Numbered from the stretch's first letter, positions 33,648 to 42,414 are shown. The stretch is 64,000 nucleotides of DNA from DUPQ01 sp964563155 (GCA_964563155.1 CAZLVL010000006.1:1-64000), one strand, 5' to 3'. Translations and numbers: made by a program. Notes: generated from the sequence alone by a model not told the origin.

Positions 33648-35777
33648 TTAAGAAAAATCCTCTTCTTCTTCCAAACCAGCAAAGAAAATGTCTTTTTTAT
33701 CTTTTGCCCACTGGTGTATCTTAAATAGTTCAATAGGCTTAGTTATGTAATAATCTGAATGGGTTTCGTCAGCTATTGACTCAATAAAATCGTCTCTTTC
33801 ACACCTTATATAATAGGCTCTTTTTATATTGTTTTGCACCCTATAATCTTTTAGGTCTAGGCTATTATCTTTTTTCTCTTTATCTATTTGTATTAGGTCT
33901 CCCGCTATATTAGCAGCTGTAGGATATCTTCCTGCCCCTTGGCCATAGAAGCTTACCTTATCCTTGTATTCATCATAGCAAGATATGATATTGTGGTTTC
34001 CTGCCACTTGAGCCTCTAAAGAATGGGTGTTAACAAAGACTGGCTCTACAAATATATTTATCTCATCATCTTTTTTAAAGGCTTGAGCTAGTAGTTTAAT
34101 GGTGCTTCCTCTTTTTTTAGCATTTTCCACATCCAGCTTTTTAACACTTTCTATTCCTCTAAATAGTACAGAGTCAAAATCTATTTTGGCATCAAAGGCA
34201 ATAGATGCTGATATTAATATTTTATCTCTACTATCTTTACCACTTATATCCAAGTGAGGGTCTACCTCAGCATAGCCTTTTTCTTGAGCTAAAGATAATG
34301 AGTCTTTAAAAGAATAGTCCAACCTATCCATTAAGGTTAGGATATAGTTGCAAGTTCCATTTACTATCCCTTGTACTTTAGATACCTTAGACACTAGCTT
34401 GTATCTATATAGGTTATCCAACCAGGGTATCCCTCCTCCTACTGAAGCAGAATACTTAAATTGGACCTTTTCTTTTTTAGCCAATTCATGAAGAGATACA
34501 AAGTACTTAGCTATCATCTTTTTATTGGCACTTACCACATTTTTCTTATGCTCTAGGGCTTTTTTTACTAAGTTATAGGCTACATCATCTCCTCCAATAA
34601 CCTCAATTATTGTATCTACTTCTTGGTCATTAATAATCTTGTCATAAGAGTCTACTTGAACATTAGCTAGCTCGTGAAAGCTTTTTAAATCATAGACATA
34701 CTTTATAACTAGATCATCTCTTTTTGATAAGATATCATACACTCCCTTACCTACCACTCCATAACCTAGCAAAGCTATTACTTGGGGGCTTTTTTCTAAG
34801 TCTTCTCTTTCTAGAGGGTGTAGGACTACCTTTTTTCTCTCTCCAAGAATTTTGCTTTTTCTTTCTTTTGAAGGCCTATTTACAAGACTGCTTAGCCAAT
34901 TTAAATACAAGAGGCTGGCATGGGCCTTCCAGGTAAACAAGGGTTTTTTAGAAGGGTCATTGTCTTCATAGTAGTTAAAGGGGATTTGAGGATTTATTCC
35001 TTTTTTTAGGTCTCTTTCATATTCTTTAGAAAGAGAATCCTTATCATACTCAGGGTGACCTGTAATAAAGAGGCTTTTTGTTTTTTCCTCATAGGCAATG
35101 TATAGGCCAGCTTGGTCTGAATAGGAAAGTACCTCTAGGTCTTTAACCTTTTTAACATCCTCTAATTTGGTATAGGTATATCTAGAATGGGGAGCCATAA
35201 AAACTTGATCAAAGGATTGGAAAAGCTTTGATTTTTCACCAATTTTACTTAATTTGTGGGGATATATTCCAGATAGCTTTTTTTCAAGGGGATACTTTTC
35301 GATACCAAACTTATGATAAAGGGCTGCTTGAGCTGCCCAACAGATATATATTTTGCTTCTTGCATGCTCATCTGCCCAAAGAAAGATTTCCTTTAACTCT
35401 TGCCAATAGTCCACGTCATGAAAGTCAATATTTTCCAAAGGTGCTCCTGTAACAATCATACCATCGTAATAGTTGTTTCTAATCTCATCTAAGGTATGGT
35501 ATGAAGAAAAGACATGACTTGAAGACTTGTTTTTAAAAGAGTGGCTTTTAGTGTATAAAAAATCTATGTGAACTAGATAATTATCCTTACCTAAAAGTTC
35601 TAACAGTTGTTTTTCTGTTTCTACCTTGTTGGGCATCAAATTAACAATTAAAATGTTTAACTCAGGAAAACTATGCTGGCTTAAGTCCAGTTTATCTATA
35701 TCTTCACTTCTTTTAAATCTCTTGTCTGCTACTAGCTCATCAATGACTGGCAGATTATATGCTATGCTTAAAGACAT
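33648..35777 (-). CDS. fusion: homoserine O-acetyltransferase (MetA) - homoserine dehydrogenase (Hom)
   Basis: One 709-residue frame joins two enzymes. Residues 1-295 are MetA: LMPNKVETEKQLL near 48, E115 in TGAPLEN, nucleophile C146 in ICWAAQAALYH, H241 and E243 in TGHPEYD. Glutamate at the 115 position is the residue linked to acetyl-CoA rather than succinyl-CoA use. After a charged linker (296-332), residues 333-709 are homoserine dehydrogenase: Rossmann GYGVVGKG at 338-345, SANKKMIA, SVGGGIPWL, GTCNYILTLM, and the catalytic EVDPHLDISGKDSRDK segment. Any C-terminal ACT domain is short or degenerate. Together they turn aspartate semialdehyde into O-acetylhomoserine. The gene follows metY by 12 bp. 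No internal stop or start signal suggests two proteins. Confidence 0.94.
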   Translation of the reverse strand: MSLSIAYNLPVIDELVADKRFKRSEDIDKLDLSQHSFPELNILIVNLMPNKVETEKQLLELLGKDNYLVHIDFLYTKSHSFKNKSSSHVFSSYHTLDEIRNNYYDGMIVTGAPLENIDFHDVDYWQELKEIFLWADEHARSKIYICWAAQAALYHKFGIEKYPLEKKLSGIYPHKLSKIGEKSKLFQSFDQVFMAPHSRYTYTKLEDVKKVKDLEVLSYSDQAGLYIAYEEKTKSLFITGHPEYDKDSLSKEYERDLKKGINPQIPFNYYEDNDPSKKPLFTWKAHASLLYLNWLSSLVNRPSKERKSKILGERKKVVLHPLEREDLEKSPQVIALLGYGVVGKGVYDILSKRDDLVIKYVYDLKSFHELANVQVDSYDKIINDQEVDTIIEVIGGDDVAYNLVKKALEHKKNVVSANKKMIAKYFVSLHELAKKEKVQFKYSASVGGGIPWLDNLYRYKLVSKVSKVQGIVNGTCNYILTLMDRLDYSFKDSLSLAQEKGYAEVDPHLDISGKDSRDKILISASIAFDAKIDFDSVLFRGIESVKKLDVENAKKRGSTIKLLAQAFKKDDEINIFVEPVFVNTHSLEAQVAGNHNIISCYDEYKDKVSFYGQGAGRYPTAANIAGDLIQIDKEKKDNSLDLKDYRVQNNIKRAYYIRCERDDFIESIADETHSDYYITKPIELFKIHQWAKDKKDIFFAGLEEEEDFS

Positions 35778-35789
35778 ATTTTTCTCCCC

Positions 35790-37100
35790 CTATATCAACG
35801 CCAAGGCCTCTAAAAGGTCTTGTTTAATATCTTCAATGTTTTCTAGGCCAATTGAGAGTCTGACACTTTCAGGCTTTATACCTGAGACCAAAAGCTCTTC
35901 TTTAGATAATTGAGAATGGGTTGTAGAAGCTGGATGTATTACTAAAGACTTAGCATCCGCGACATTGGCAAGTAGAGAAAATAGTTTTAAGGACTCAGAA
36001 AACTTTTTAGCATCCTCTTCGTTTCCTCTTAGCTCTATGGTAAAGATAGAACCTGCTCCTTTTGGAAAGTACTTCTTGTAAAGGGCCTTTTGTTTATCAT
36101 CTGCTAAAAGAGGGTGATTTACCTTACTGACCTTTTCATGCTTAGATAAAAAGTCTAAAAGTCCTAGAGTGTTTTTTACATGTCTTTCTACCCTTAAGGA
36201 TAAGGTTTCTAGACCTTGTAGGAGTAAAAAGGAGTTAAAGGGGCTTATACAGGCTCCAGTATCTCTTAAAAGGGTTGTCCTCATCTTTATAATATATGCT
36301 ATGTCTTTAACAGCCTCACTAAAAACTAGACCATGATAAGAGGGATTTGGTTTTGAAAGACCTGGAAATTTATCATTTTGTGCCCAATCAAAGTTGCCCC
36401 CATCCACTACCACTCCACCAATAACTGTACCGTGGCCTCCTAGAAACTTGGTTGCTGAATGGACCACTATATCTGCTCCCCATTCAATAGGTCTTAAAAG
36501 GTAGGGGGTAGCAAAGGTATTATCCACTATTAAGGGAATGCCTGCATTATGGGCAATTTTAGCCACCTCTTCTATATCTATAATATCTGAATTGGGATTT
36601 CCTAAAGATTCAATAAATATGGCCTTGGTATTTTCTTTTATTGCCCTAGAAAAATTGCCTAAATCGTTTCCATCTACAAAAGTAACTTCAATACCTTGAT
36701 CTTTTAAGGTGTTGGCAAAAAGATTGTGGGTTCCTCCATAAAGAGTTTTAGAAGAAACTATATGGTCATTGCACTTAGCAATGTTGGTTATGGCATAGTA
36801 GACAGCTGTTGAACCAGAGGCTAGGGCCAATGCTCCTTTACCTCCTTCTAAAAGGGCCATTCTTTCTTCAAAGACTTGGCTTGTTGGATTACCAAGTCTG
36901 GTATATATATGGCCTGCTTCTTCCAAAGAAAATCTCTTTGCAGCTTGTTCTGAGTTTTCAAAAACATATGAAGTGCTGGCATATATGGGAACTGCTCTAG
37001 AACCTGTTGCTATATCAGCCTCTTCTTGGCCTCCGTGTATTTGTAATGTTTCAAATGAATATTTTCTATCTGTCATGCTTTTTCTTGTATGATAAGTCAA
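35790..37100 (-). CDS. metY: O-acetylhomoserine sulfhydrylase (MetY type)
   Basis: MetY uses PLP to replace the acetyl group of O-acetylhomoserine with sulphide, giving homocysteine. The 436-residue protein has the family start YSFETLQIHGGQ, SGSTAVYYAITNI near 90, IFIESLGNPNSDI, DNTFATPYLLRP near 190, and PLP lysine in VVHSATKFLGGHG near 215. The size (about 430) separates it from the 380-residue MetB/MetC group. Start is either TTG 37100 (GTAGGT just upstream, AAGGAGG a little farther) or ATG 37076. It is immediately upstream of the MetA-Hom fusion, so two genes cover three successive steps to homocysteine. I see no SAM riboswitch or T-box in the leader. Confidence 0.93.
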   Translation of the reverse strand: MTYHTRKSMTDRKYSFETLQIHGGQEEADIATGSRAVPIYASTSYVFENSEQAAKRFSLEEAGHIYTRLGNPTSQVFEERMALLEGGKGALALASGSTAVYYAITNIAKCNDHIVSSKTLYGGTHNLFANTLKDQGIEVTFVDGNDLGNFSRAIKENTKAIFIESLGNPNSDIIDIEEVAKIAHNAGIPLIVDNTFATPYLLRPIEWGADIVVHSATKFLGGHGTVIGGVVVDGGNFDWAQNDKFPGLSKPNPSYHGLVFSEAVKDIAYIIKMRTTLLRDTGACISPFNSFLLLQGLETLSLRVERHVKNTLGLLDFLSKHEKVSKVNHPLLADDKQKALYKKYFPKGAGSIFTIELRGNEEDAKKFSESLKLFSLLANVADAKSLVIHPASTTHSQLSKEELLVSGIKPESVRLSIGLENIEDIKQDLLEALALI

Positions 37101-37212
37101 TGACCTACCCTACTCCTCCTTCTATCTTATAATGTGTATAATCTTCAATTTTATTCCTATTTAACCCATATCATATATCTTTTTTCTGTTTCTTAAAATT
37201 AAATACAAAAAG

Positions 37213-37236
37213 AAAGGAAGCAAACATGCTTCCTTT
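37213..37236 (-). terminator. terminator of the small transcription unit
   Basis: AAAGGAAGC and GCTTCCTTT form a perfect 9-bp stem with a 6-base loop; on the minus strand it is followed by CTTTTTGTATTT. It lies 34 bases after the stop codon of the 29-codon frame. Confidence 0.8.
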
Positions 37237-37269
37237 TGTGTCTGGATACATTTATTCGAAAATAAATGA

Positions 37270-37359
37270 TTACAAGATAAGAGCATGCCCGCTTTTTGGC
37301 ACTATTGACATGGACATGGACATTTTTAGAACTTTTAACGCGTACCTATTTGTTAGCAT
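37270..37359 (-). CDS. 29-residue small protein or leader peptide of unknown function
   Basis: This frame is too short for routine ORF calling but is fully equipped: AAGGAG exactly six bases before ATG 37359, a consensus promoter at 37389-37417 and a terminator at 37213-37236. The product is MLTNRYALKVLKMSM, then SMSIVPKSGHALIL. It contains a tandem ATGTCC repeat (Met-Ser three times). Codons such as GCG, AGC and GGG, and words like GTACGCG, are unlike the AT-rich neighbours, which points to transfer. The whole transcript would be about 175 nt. It may be a peptide gene, a regulatory leader left from a resistance or mobile element, or a small RNA. No similarity that I can name. Confidence 0.55.
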   Translation of the reverse strand: MLTNRYALKVLKMSMSMSIVPKSGHALIL

Positions 37360-37388
37360 GGCGCTCTCCTTCTTCTTGTATTGGGAGG

Positions 37389-37417
37389 ATTATACTATAG
37401 GTTTTTAGGCGGGTCAA
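37389..37417 (-). promoter_or_regulatory. consensus promoter of the small transcription unit
   Basis: On the minus strand TTGACC (37417-37412), exactly 17 bp, TATAAT (37394-37389). Start of transcription is expected near 37382, 22 bases before the ATG. This is one of the best sigma-A promoters in the window. Confidence 0.75.
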
Positions 37418-37475
37418 TGACTTTTGCAACATTTCTTTTTGCCTTTTTTTACTTATTTCCAGATTTTTCTATTAA

Positions 37476-37484
37476 TGCTATAAT
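37476..37484 (+). promoter_or_regulatory. extended -10 promoter element for the carbohydrate operon
   Basis: ATGCTATAAT ends at 37484, 41 bases upstream of the ATG at 37526. The -35 is weak, as at the other sites of this type. Confidence 0.55.
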
Positions 37485-37525
37485 GTAAGGGTCAAATTAA
37501 ATACTTTCTATATACGGGGGAAATT

Positions 37526-38971
37526 ATGGAAAAACTTAAAAACAAACTCTCTAAAGGGGAAATTTTGGCCTTTGCATCTGGTGATTTATTCGGAGGCGGT
37601 GCCCAATTAATCATTAGCTTTTATTATCTAATCTTTTTGACAGACATAGTAAAAATCCGTCCAGCCCTTGCTGGCTTTATTGTTCTGTTTAGTAAGATTT
37701 GGGACGCCATATCAGACCCACTTATGGGAATCATAACTGATAATACTAGGTCTAAATGGGGTAGAAGAAAACCATATTTCTTAATTGGTTTTTTTAGTAT
37801 TCTAGCTTCCTTCTTTTTACTTTGGTTACCCATATCAGCATCCAGTGAAATAGTCAGATTTTTGTATATGCTCTTTGCCTATACCCTCTATTCCACTGTC
37901 TCTACCATAGTAATGGTACCCTACTCTGCTATGAGTAGTGAGATATCTTTAGACTACAAGGAAAGAAATACAGTAAATGGAGCAAGATTAGTCTTTTCAC
38001 AGGTCTCCAGTCTTTTATGTGCTGTAATACCCTTAGAAATTGTTAAGGCTTTTTCTGATGTTAGAAGTGGATATATGGCTATGGCTGTGGCCTTTGGAGC
38101 CTTTTTTGCTATACCCTTTTTATTAATCTTTCTCTTTACCAAAGAAAGAGTGCCCTTTGATGATCAAAAGAGTAAGTTTTCTTTAAAGCTCTTTTTACAA
38201 CCCTTTAAGGTAAAGTCCTTTAGATATCTCATAGCAATTTATCTATTTGCCTTTTTAGCCATGGACATTGTATCTACAGTCTTTGCCTATTACATGAACT
38301 ACTACCTAAAAAGACCAACGGAACTTAACTTTGTTCTAGGTGCCATGTTAATTGTCCAAGTCATTATGGTGCCCTTAGTGGTAAGTTTGGCCAATAAGAT
38401 TGGTAAAGCCAAGGTGGTAATGTATTCAATTATAGTTTGGTTGGTAGCTATTGTATTTATGGCCTTACTTCAACCTAGTTGGGGAGCTTGGTTCATATAT
38501 GCCAATGCTGTCATTATGGGTTTAGGTATTGCAGGTTGTGTGGTTATGCCTTGGTTAATGTATCCTGATGTAACCGATGTGGGAGAGTTAGCCTTTGGAA
38601 AAAGAACTGCAGGTTCTTTTTCTGGAATCATGACCTTTATGAGAAAGTTCTCATCAGCCCTAGGAATTTTCATTGTTTCAGCCATGCTAGATTTATCTGG
38701 CTACATTAAGCCCTATGAAGATGTAATTGATGGAGTGACAAAAGAGATTATGGCTGAACAGCCTCAATCAGTGCTTGTAATGTTAAAGATAGTGGTGGTA
38801 GTAATACCCATAATTCTTTTAGCTGTTACTTTTTTCGCTTCTTTAAAATATCCTCTTAGCCAAGAGGTTCTAGAAAAGATTAGAGGACATTTAGAATTTA
38901 AAAAAGGAAACTTGGAACTAGATCCCATAAGTGAAAAAGAGGCAGAAGACATTAAAAAGGCGGTGATCTAA
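37526..38971 (+). CDS. GPH-family (MFS) sugar:cation symporter
   Basis: The 481-residue membrane protein has about twelve transmembrane segments and the GPH (glycoside-pentoside-hexuronide) hallmarks: GDLFGGGAQLIISFYYLIFLTD at the start, KIWDAISDPLMGIITDNTRSKWGRRKPYFLIG near residue 60 (the D-P and R-G-RR cation/sugar loop), and a second half with FGKRTAGSFSGIMTFMRK near 360. It imports a glycoside or oligosaccharide with sodium or protons. ATG is preceded by GGGGG. Its stop overlaps the start of the next gene by one base (TAATG), so it leads a four-gene operon. Confidence 0.92.
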   Translation: MEKLKNKLSKGEILAFASGDLFGGGAQLIISFYYLIFLTDIVKIRPALAGFIVLFSKIWDAISDPLMGIITDNTRSKWGRRKPYFLIGFFSILASFFLLWLPISASSEIVRFLYMLFAYTLYSTVSTIVMVPYSAMSSEISLDYKERNTVNGARLVFSQVSSLLCAVIPLEIVKAFSDVRSGYMAMAVAFGAFFAIPFLLIFLFTKERVPFDDQKSKFSLKLFLQPFKVKSFRYLIAIYLFAFLAMDIVSTVFAYYMNYYLKRPTELNFVLGAMLIVQVIMVPLVVSLANKIGKAKVVMYSIIVWLVAIVFMALLQPSWGAWFIYANAVIMGLGIAGCVVMPWLMYPDVTDVGELAFGKRTAGSFSGIMTFMRKFSSALGIFIVSAMLDLSGYIKPYEDVIDGVTKEIMAEQPQSVLVMLKIVVVVIPIILLAVTFFASLKYPLSQEVLEKIRGHLEFKKGNLELDPISEKEAEDIKKAVI

Positions 38972-40824
38972 TGAAACCAGATATGACCATAAAGATGGGG
39001 CCTCCTTCTTTTAAAGATATAGCTCTTTTAGATAAAGGGAAAAAGATTGATGAACAAGAGATAATCCTTCTTTGCGACTATATTAAAGCCCGCTATGACT
39101 GTGCAGACTTTAGAATGGTAGCAATCTTAAGAACTCTTTACTCCTACAAACATCTTTTAAGCCAAAAGACCTTAGATTACATGAAAGACACCATTTTATC
39201 CTTTAAATACTGGATGGATGAACCAGGAGAAGACAATATGTGCTACTGGTCAGAAAACCATCAAATCCTCTTTCATGCAATTGAGTATTTAGCTGGCCAA
39301 TATTATCCTCATGAAATCTTTTCCAATGATGGTAAAAGTGGAAAAAACCATATGGGAAAAGCCTATACCAAGATAATGAGATGGCTCTATTATCGTTTTA
39401 CCTATGGCTTTACTGAATGGCACTCCAATGTCTACTACGAAGAAGACATTGCTCCATTATCTCTATTAATTGATTTTTCACAAAATGAAGAAATGGTCCT
39501 AAAGTCAAAAATGATTATGGATATAATCTTAATGGATTTAGCTATCTTTTCTTGGAAGGGCCTTTTCTCTGCTTCTTCTGGTAGGTGCTACAAGGAACAA
39601 AAAATGCATCCCAATAAGCAGCCAACCCTACAAATTACTGAAAAGCTCTTTGGCTTCAACAATATTGAAGAGTTTGATTATGGAAAAATGTCAGCTGACT
39701 TTCTTTTAAACAAAAAATATGACCTACCAGACATTATTCCCTTAATAGGTAAAGATACAAAAGAGCAAATTGCAAAAGACTCCATGGGCTTAGACTTAAA
39801 AGAGATTAAGTATGAGTTTGATGATTTAGAAGATATTGATACCACCGGTATGTTTTTATGGACCATGGAGGCCTTTACCAACAAGGAATCTATACATATG
39901 GCCTTAAAGGTCATAAATGAATGGAATCTTCATAAAAACGCCTTTTTACAAGACTTTAAGATGATTAATATAAAGATATTAATAAAGCTAAGACTATTAC
40001 CTTTAGTTGTAAGGATTCTAAATCCCATAACCCAAGGTATAGCTATTCAAAGGGCCAATACCTATTTGTATAAAAATGACTATTACACTCTTTCTACAGC
40101 CATGGCCCATCATATAAAGGAGTTTGCTGACCAACAACACATTTGGCAGGCTACTCTTTCAAAAGATGTTTCTGTCTTTACCACTCATCCAGGCTCACCT
40201 GCCTTTTCTGATATAGATAGAAACTTCTCACCAGATTACTGGGTGGGCTCAGGTATTTTACCTCACTGTGTACAGGATAAAAATGTGCACATTTCCATAT
40301 ATGATTTATCTGCTAGAAAAGGCTTTATGGAAAAAAAGAGACTGCTCTTTACCCATGCATATTTTCCACAAGATGAGTTTGATAGAATTTATCATGACAA
40401 TAACTATATCTTTGGCCAGGTCAAGGATAGCTACATAGCTCTTATTGGAAGAAATCCCTTAGGATTTAATAAAGATGACAAGAATGACTTAATCCAAGAA
40501 GGCAAACTTACTTACTGGATTGCAATTTTAGGAGATAAGAAAAAAGATAAGTCTTTTGAGACCTTTATAGAAAAAGTAAAGGCTAAAGAAATAACTTTCA
40601 AAAGAAAAGTGTTAAGTATAAAAGGGGAAAAAGAATATCTTCTAAAATACAAAAAGGACTTTTATGTAGATAATTTAAAGATTGATTACCAACACAAACG
40701 ACTGGAATCTACCTATGGAAGAATAGAGAGAAAACCTAAGGAAATGGAGTTTAAGTTTAAAGACCATTATCTTTATTTAAACTTTGAAAAGTCTATACGA
40801 AAGTTTGGAAAACTAGGTGACTAA
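38971..40824 (+). CDS. unknown 617-residue protein, probable (alpha/alpha)-toroid sugar enzyme
   Basis: I do not recognise a named family. The protein lacks a signal peptide, so it is cytoplasmic. The N-terminal 270 residues are helical and aromatic, with MCYWSENHQILFHAIEYLAGQ near residue 90 and YGFTEWHSNVYYEEDIAPLSLL near 150. His, Glu and Trp at such helix turns are typical of (alpha/alpha)6 hydrolases and polysaccharide lyases. From about residue 380 the protein turns beta-rich (DYYTLSTAMAHHIKEFADQQH, YWVGSGILPHCVQDKNVHIS), as in heparinase-like C-terminal sandwiches. Its operon contains a glycoside symporter, a ThuA-like protein and a Gfo/Idh oxidoreductase. It probably cleaves the imported sugar. 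Function unproven. Confidence 0.8.
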   Translation: MKPDMTIKMGPPSFKDIALLDKGKKIDEQEIILLCDYIKARYDCADFRMVAILRTLYSYKHLLSQKTLDYMKDTILSFKYWMDEPGEDNMCYWSENHQILFHAIEYLAGQYYPHEIFSNDGKSGKNHMGKAYTKIMRWLYYRFTYGFTEWHSNVYYEEDIAPLSLLIDFSQNEEMVLKSKMIMDIILMDLAIFSWKGLFSASSGRCYKEQKMHPNKQPTLQITEKLFGFNNIEEFDYGKMSADFLLNKKYDLPDIIPLIGKDTKEQIAKDSMGLDLKEIKYEFDDLEDIDTTGMFLWTMEAFTNKESIHMALKVINEWNLHKNAFLQDFKMINIKILIKLRLLPLVVRILNPITQGIAIQRANTYLYKNDYYTLSTAMAHHIKEFADQQHIWQATLSKDVSVFTTHPGSPAFSDIDRNFSPDYWVGSGILPHCVQDKNVHISIYDLSARKGFMEKKRLLFTHAYFPQDEFDRIYHDNNYIFGQVKDSYIALIGRNPLGFNKDDKNDLIQEGKLTYWIAILGDKKKDKSFETFIEKVKAKEITFKRKVLSIKGEKEYLLKYKKDFYVDNLKIDYQHKRLESTYGRIERKPKEMEFKFKDHYLYLNFEKSIRKFGKLGD

Positions 40825-40825
40825 T

Positions 40826-41434
40826 ATGGATAGGAAGTTTTTAGTCATATCCAAAGGTGTATTTCATCCTTCTTTAATAGCTAAAAGGAATCTAAAGAAA
40901 CTTTTAAAAAGCTTAGATACTTTTAGCTTTGTCTTTAAAAACAGGCTAGAAGATCTAGAGATTACTAAAAAGGATGACTCTTTCACTGGACTGATCTTTT
41001 TCTTTCATGAAAAAAAACTATCAGATGACTTATGGCAGATAATTGATAGCTACTGTGAAGATAAAAGAGCAATTCTTTTAATTCATGGTGCCATGGCTTC
41101 TTTTAAAAGTCATAAGGCCTACCAAGAACTGGCAGGAGGCTCCTTTAAAGGGCACAAGAAACCAGGCCCTATAGAGATAAAAAGTGATAATGTTTCTTTT
41201 TATCTTACTGATGAACTTTATACTCACAATATGCTAGAAGGAAATCACATCTGGCTAAAAGGTAAGCTTGATAACCTAGAAGAACCTATCCTTTGGACAA
41301 GAACTTACAAAAAGGCAAAAGTAGGGTATTTTTCCCTTGGCCATTTTGCAAAAACCTTTAAAAATGAAAATGTTAAAAATATTTTAAAAAACACCTTAGA
41401 GTACTTAAGTGGAAGCAAAGAGGAAATTTTATGA
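40826..41434 (+). CDS. ThuA-like protein
   Basis: The 202-residue protein (ATG 40826, AGGTG eight bases upstream) has the class-I-glutaminase-like layout of ThuA proteins: an opening KFLVISKGVFHPS strand, FTGLIFFFHEKKLSD, then RAILLIHGAMASFKSHKAYQELAGGSFKGHKKPG near residue 95 (the GGxFxGHP motif), and VGYFSLGHFAKTF at the end. ThuA-type proteins occur in sugar-use operons next to Gfo/Idh oxidoreductases; a role with keto-disaccharides has been suggested. It starts one base after the toroid-like gene and overlaps the next gene by four bases. Confidence 0.85.
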   Translation: MDRKFLVISKGVFHPSLIAKRNLKKLLKSLDTFSFVFKNRLEDLEITKKDDSFTGLIFFFHEKKLSDDLWQIIDSYCEDKRAILLIHGAMASFKSHKAYQELAGGSFKGHKKPGPIEIKSDNVSFYLTDELYTHNMLEGNHIWLKGKLDNLEEPILWTRTYKKAKVGYFSLGHFAKTFKNENVKNILKNTLEYLSGSKEEIL

Positions 41435-42414
41435 AAAAAATGAAACTAGCTGTAATAGGTTGTGGAGATATAACTAGGTTTACCTTAGCTTTTTCCAAAC
41501 TAAATAGAAAGATCCAAATTGATTCTTTGACAGATATAAATATAGATAGGGCAAAATTATATGGTAAGTATTTTAAAAAGGCTAAAGTCTTTTCTGATTA
41601 CAAAGTAATGGCTAAAGAAAGCAAACCTGATGCTGTATATATTGCGTTGCCTCACTATTTACACTTTGAGCTTATGGACTATTTTATAGATAAAAAGATT
41701 CACATCCTTTGTGAAAAGCCCATAACTATAAAAGACGATGAAGCTAAGGCCTTGGTAGCAAAGGCTAAAAAAAATGGAGTAAAACTTGGTATTAACTATC
41801 AGTATCGCTATGACAAGGCTGTATATACCCTAAAAAGAAACCTTGAAGAAAATGCCCTAGGAGACATCTTTTATGGCCTACTACATGTACCTTGGTCTAG
41901 AAGTATAAACTATTTTAACAATGCTCCTTGGCATGCATCTATAGAAAAAGCAGGTGGTGGAACCTTACTTACTCAAGGCTCTCACCTTCTAGACTTAACC
42001 CTTTGGCTCTTAGAAAAAGAGACTATAAAAGAGGTTAAGGCCTATACAAATAACTTTAGATATAAAGACATTGGAACAGAAGATACTGCCCTGGCTAGTG
42101 TAATATTTGAAAGTGGTAAATTTATTAACATAGTTTCTACCATGGCCTTAAAAAAAGAAGAGCCCTTAAGCTTATCTCTTTATGGAGAAAAAGGTCAAGT
42201 TCATTACAAGGCTACCTTTATACCTTCTTTAAAAACAAAAGGAGTAAAGCTAAAAAAGATTAAGATGCCTTCAAAAGGCCTACATGCCCTACAAAGAAGC
42301 TTAAATGCTTTTACCTCTTGGGTCTTGTATGATAAAGAGTATTTAATATCAGGAAAAGACTCCCTAAAGGTCTTATCTCTTGTTAACTCTATTTATCAAG
42401 AAGCCAATCAATAA
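41431..42414 (+). CDS. Gfo/Idh/MocA-family oxidoreductase
   Basis: The 327-residue enzyme begins MKKMKLAVIGCGDITRFTLAF (Rossmann GxGxxxxF), shows LPHYLHFELMDYFIDKKIHILCEKPITIKDDEA near residue 80-105 with the catalytic-region EKP, and GGGTLLTQGSHLLDLTLWLL near 175 with the family's conserved histidine. NAD(P)-dependent sugar oxidation or reduction in the cytoplasm is expected. The pair ThuA plus Gfo/Idh, with an importer, indicates oxidative processing of a disaccharide before cleavage. It overlaps the convergent DUF4143 gene by 26 bp at the 3' ends. Confidence 0.9.
   Translation: MKKMKLAVIGCGDITRFTLAFSKLNRKIQIDSLTDINIDRAKLYGKYFKKAKVFSDYKVMAKESKPDAVYIALPHYLHFELMDYFIDKKIHILCEKPITIKDDEAKALVAKAKKNGVKLGINYQYRYDKAVYTLKRNLEENALGDIFYGLLHVPWSRSINYFNNAPWHASIEKAGGGTLLTQGSHLLDLTLWLLEKETIKEVKAYTNNFRYKDIGTEDTALASVIFESGKFINIVSTMALKKEEPLSLSLYGEKGQVHYKATFIPSLKTKGVKLKKIKMPSKGLHALQRSLNAFTSWVLYDKEYLISGKDSLKVLSLVNSIYQEANQ

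Noticed and set aside
33648..35777. Two separate genes metA and hom
   Set aside because: The frame is continuous through the linker, with no stop codon and no internal ribosome site plus start that I can see.
37101..37212. SAM riboswitch or T-box upstream of metY
   Set aside because: The leader is too short and shows neither the SAM-I core nor the T-box sequence.
37226..37408. 60-codon plus-strand frame
   Set aside because: It is antisense to the well-equipped 29-codon unit, starts inside its terminator stem and has no ribosome site.
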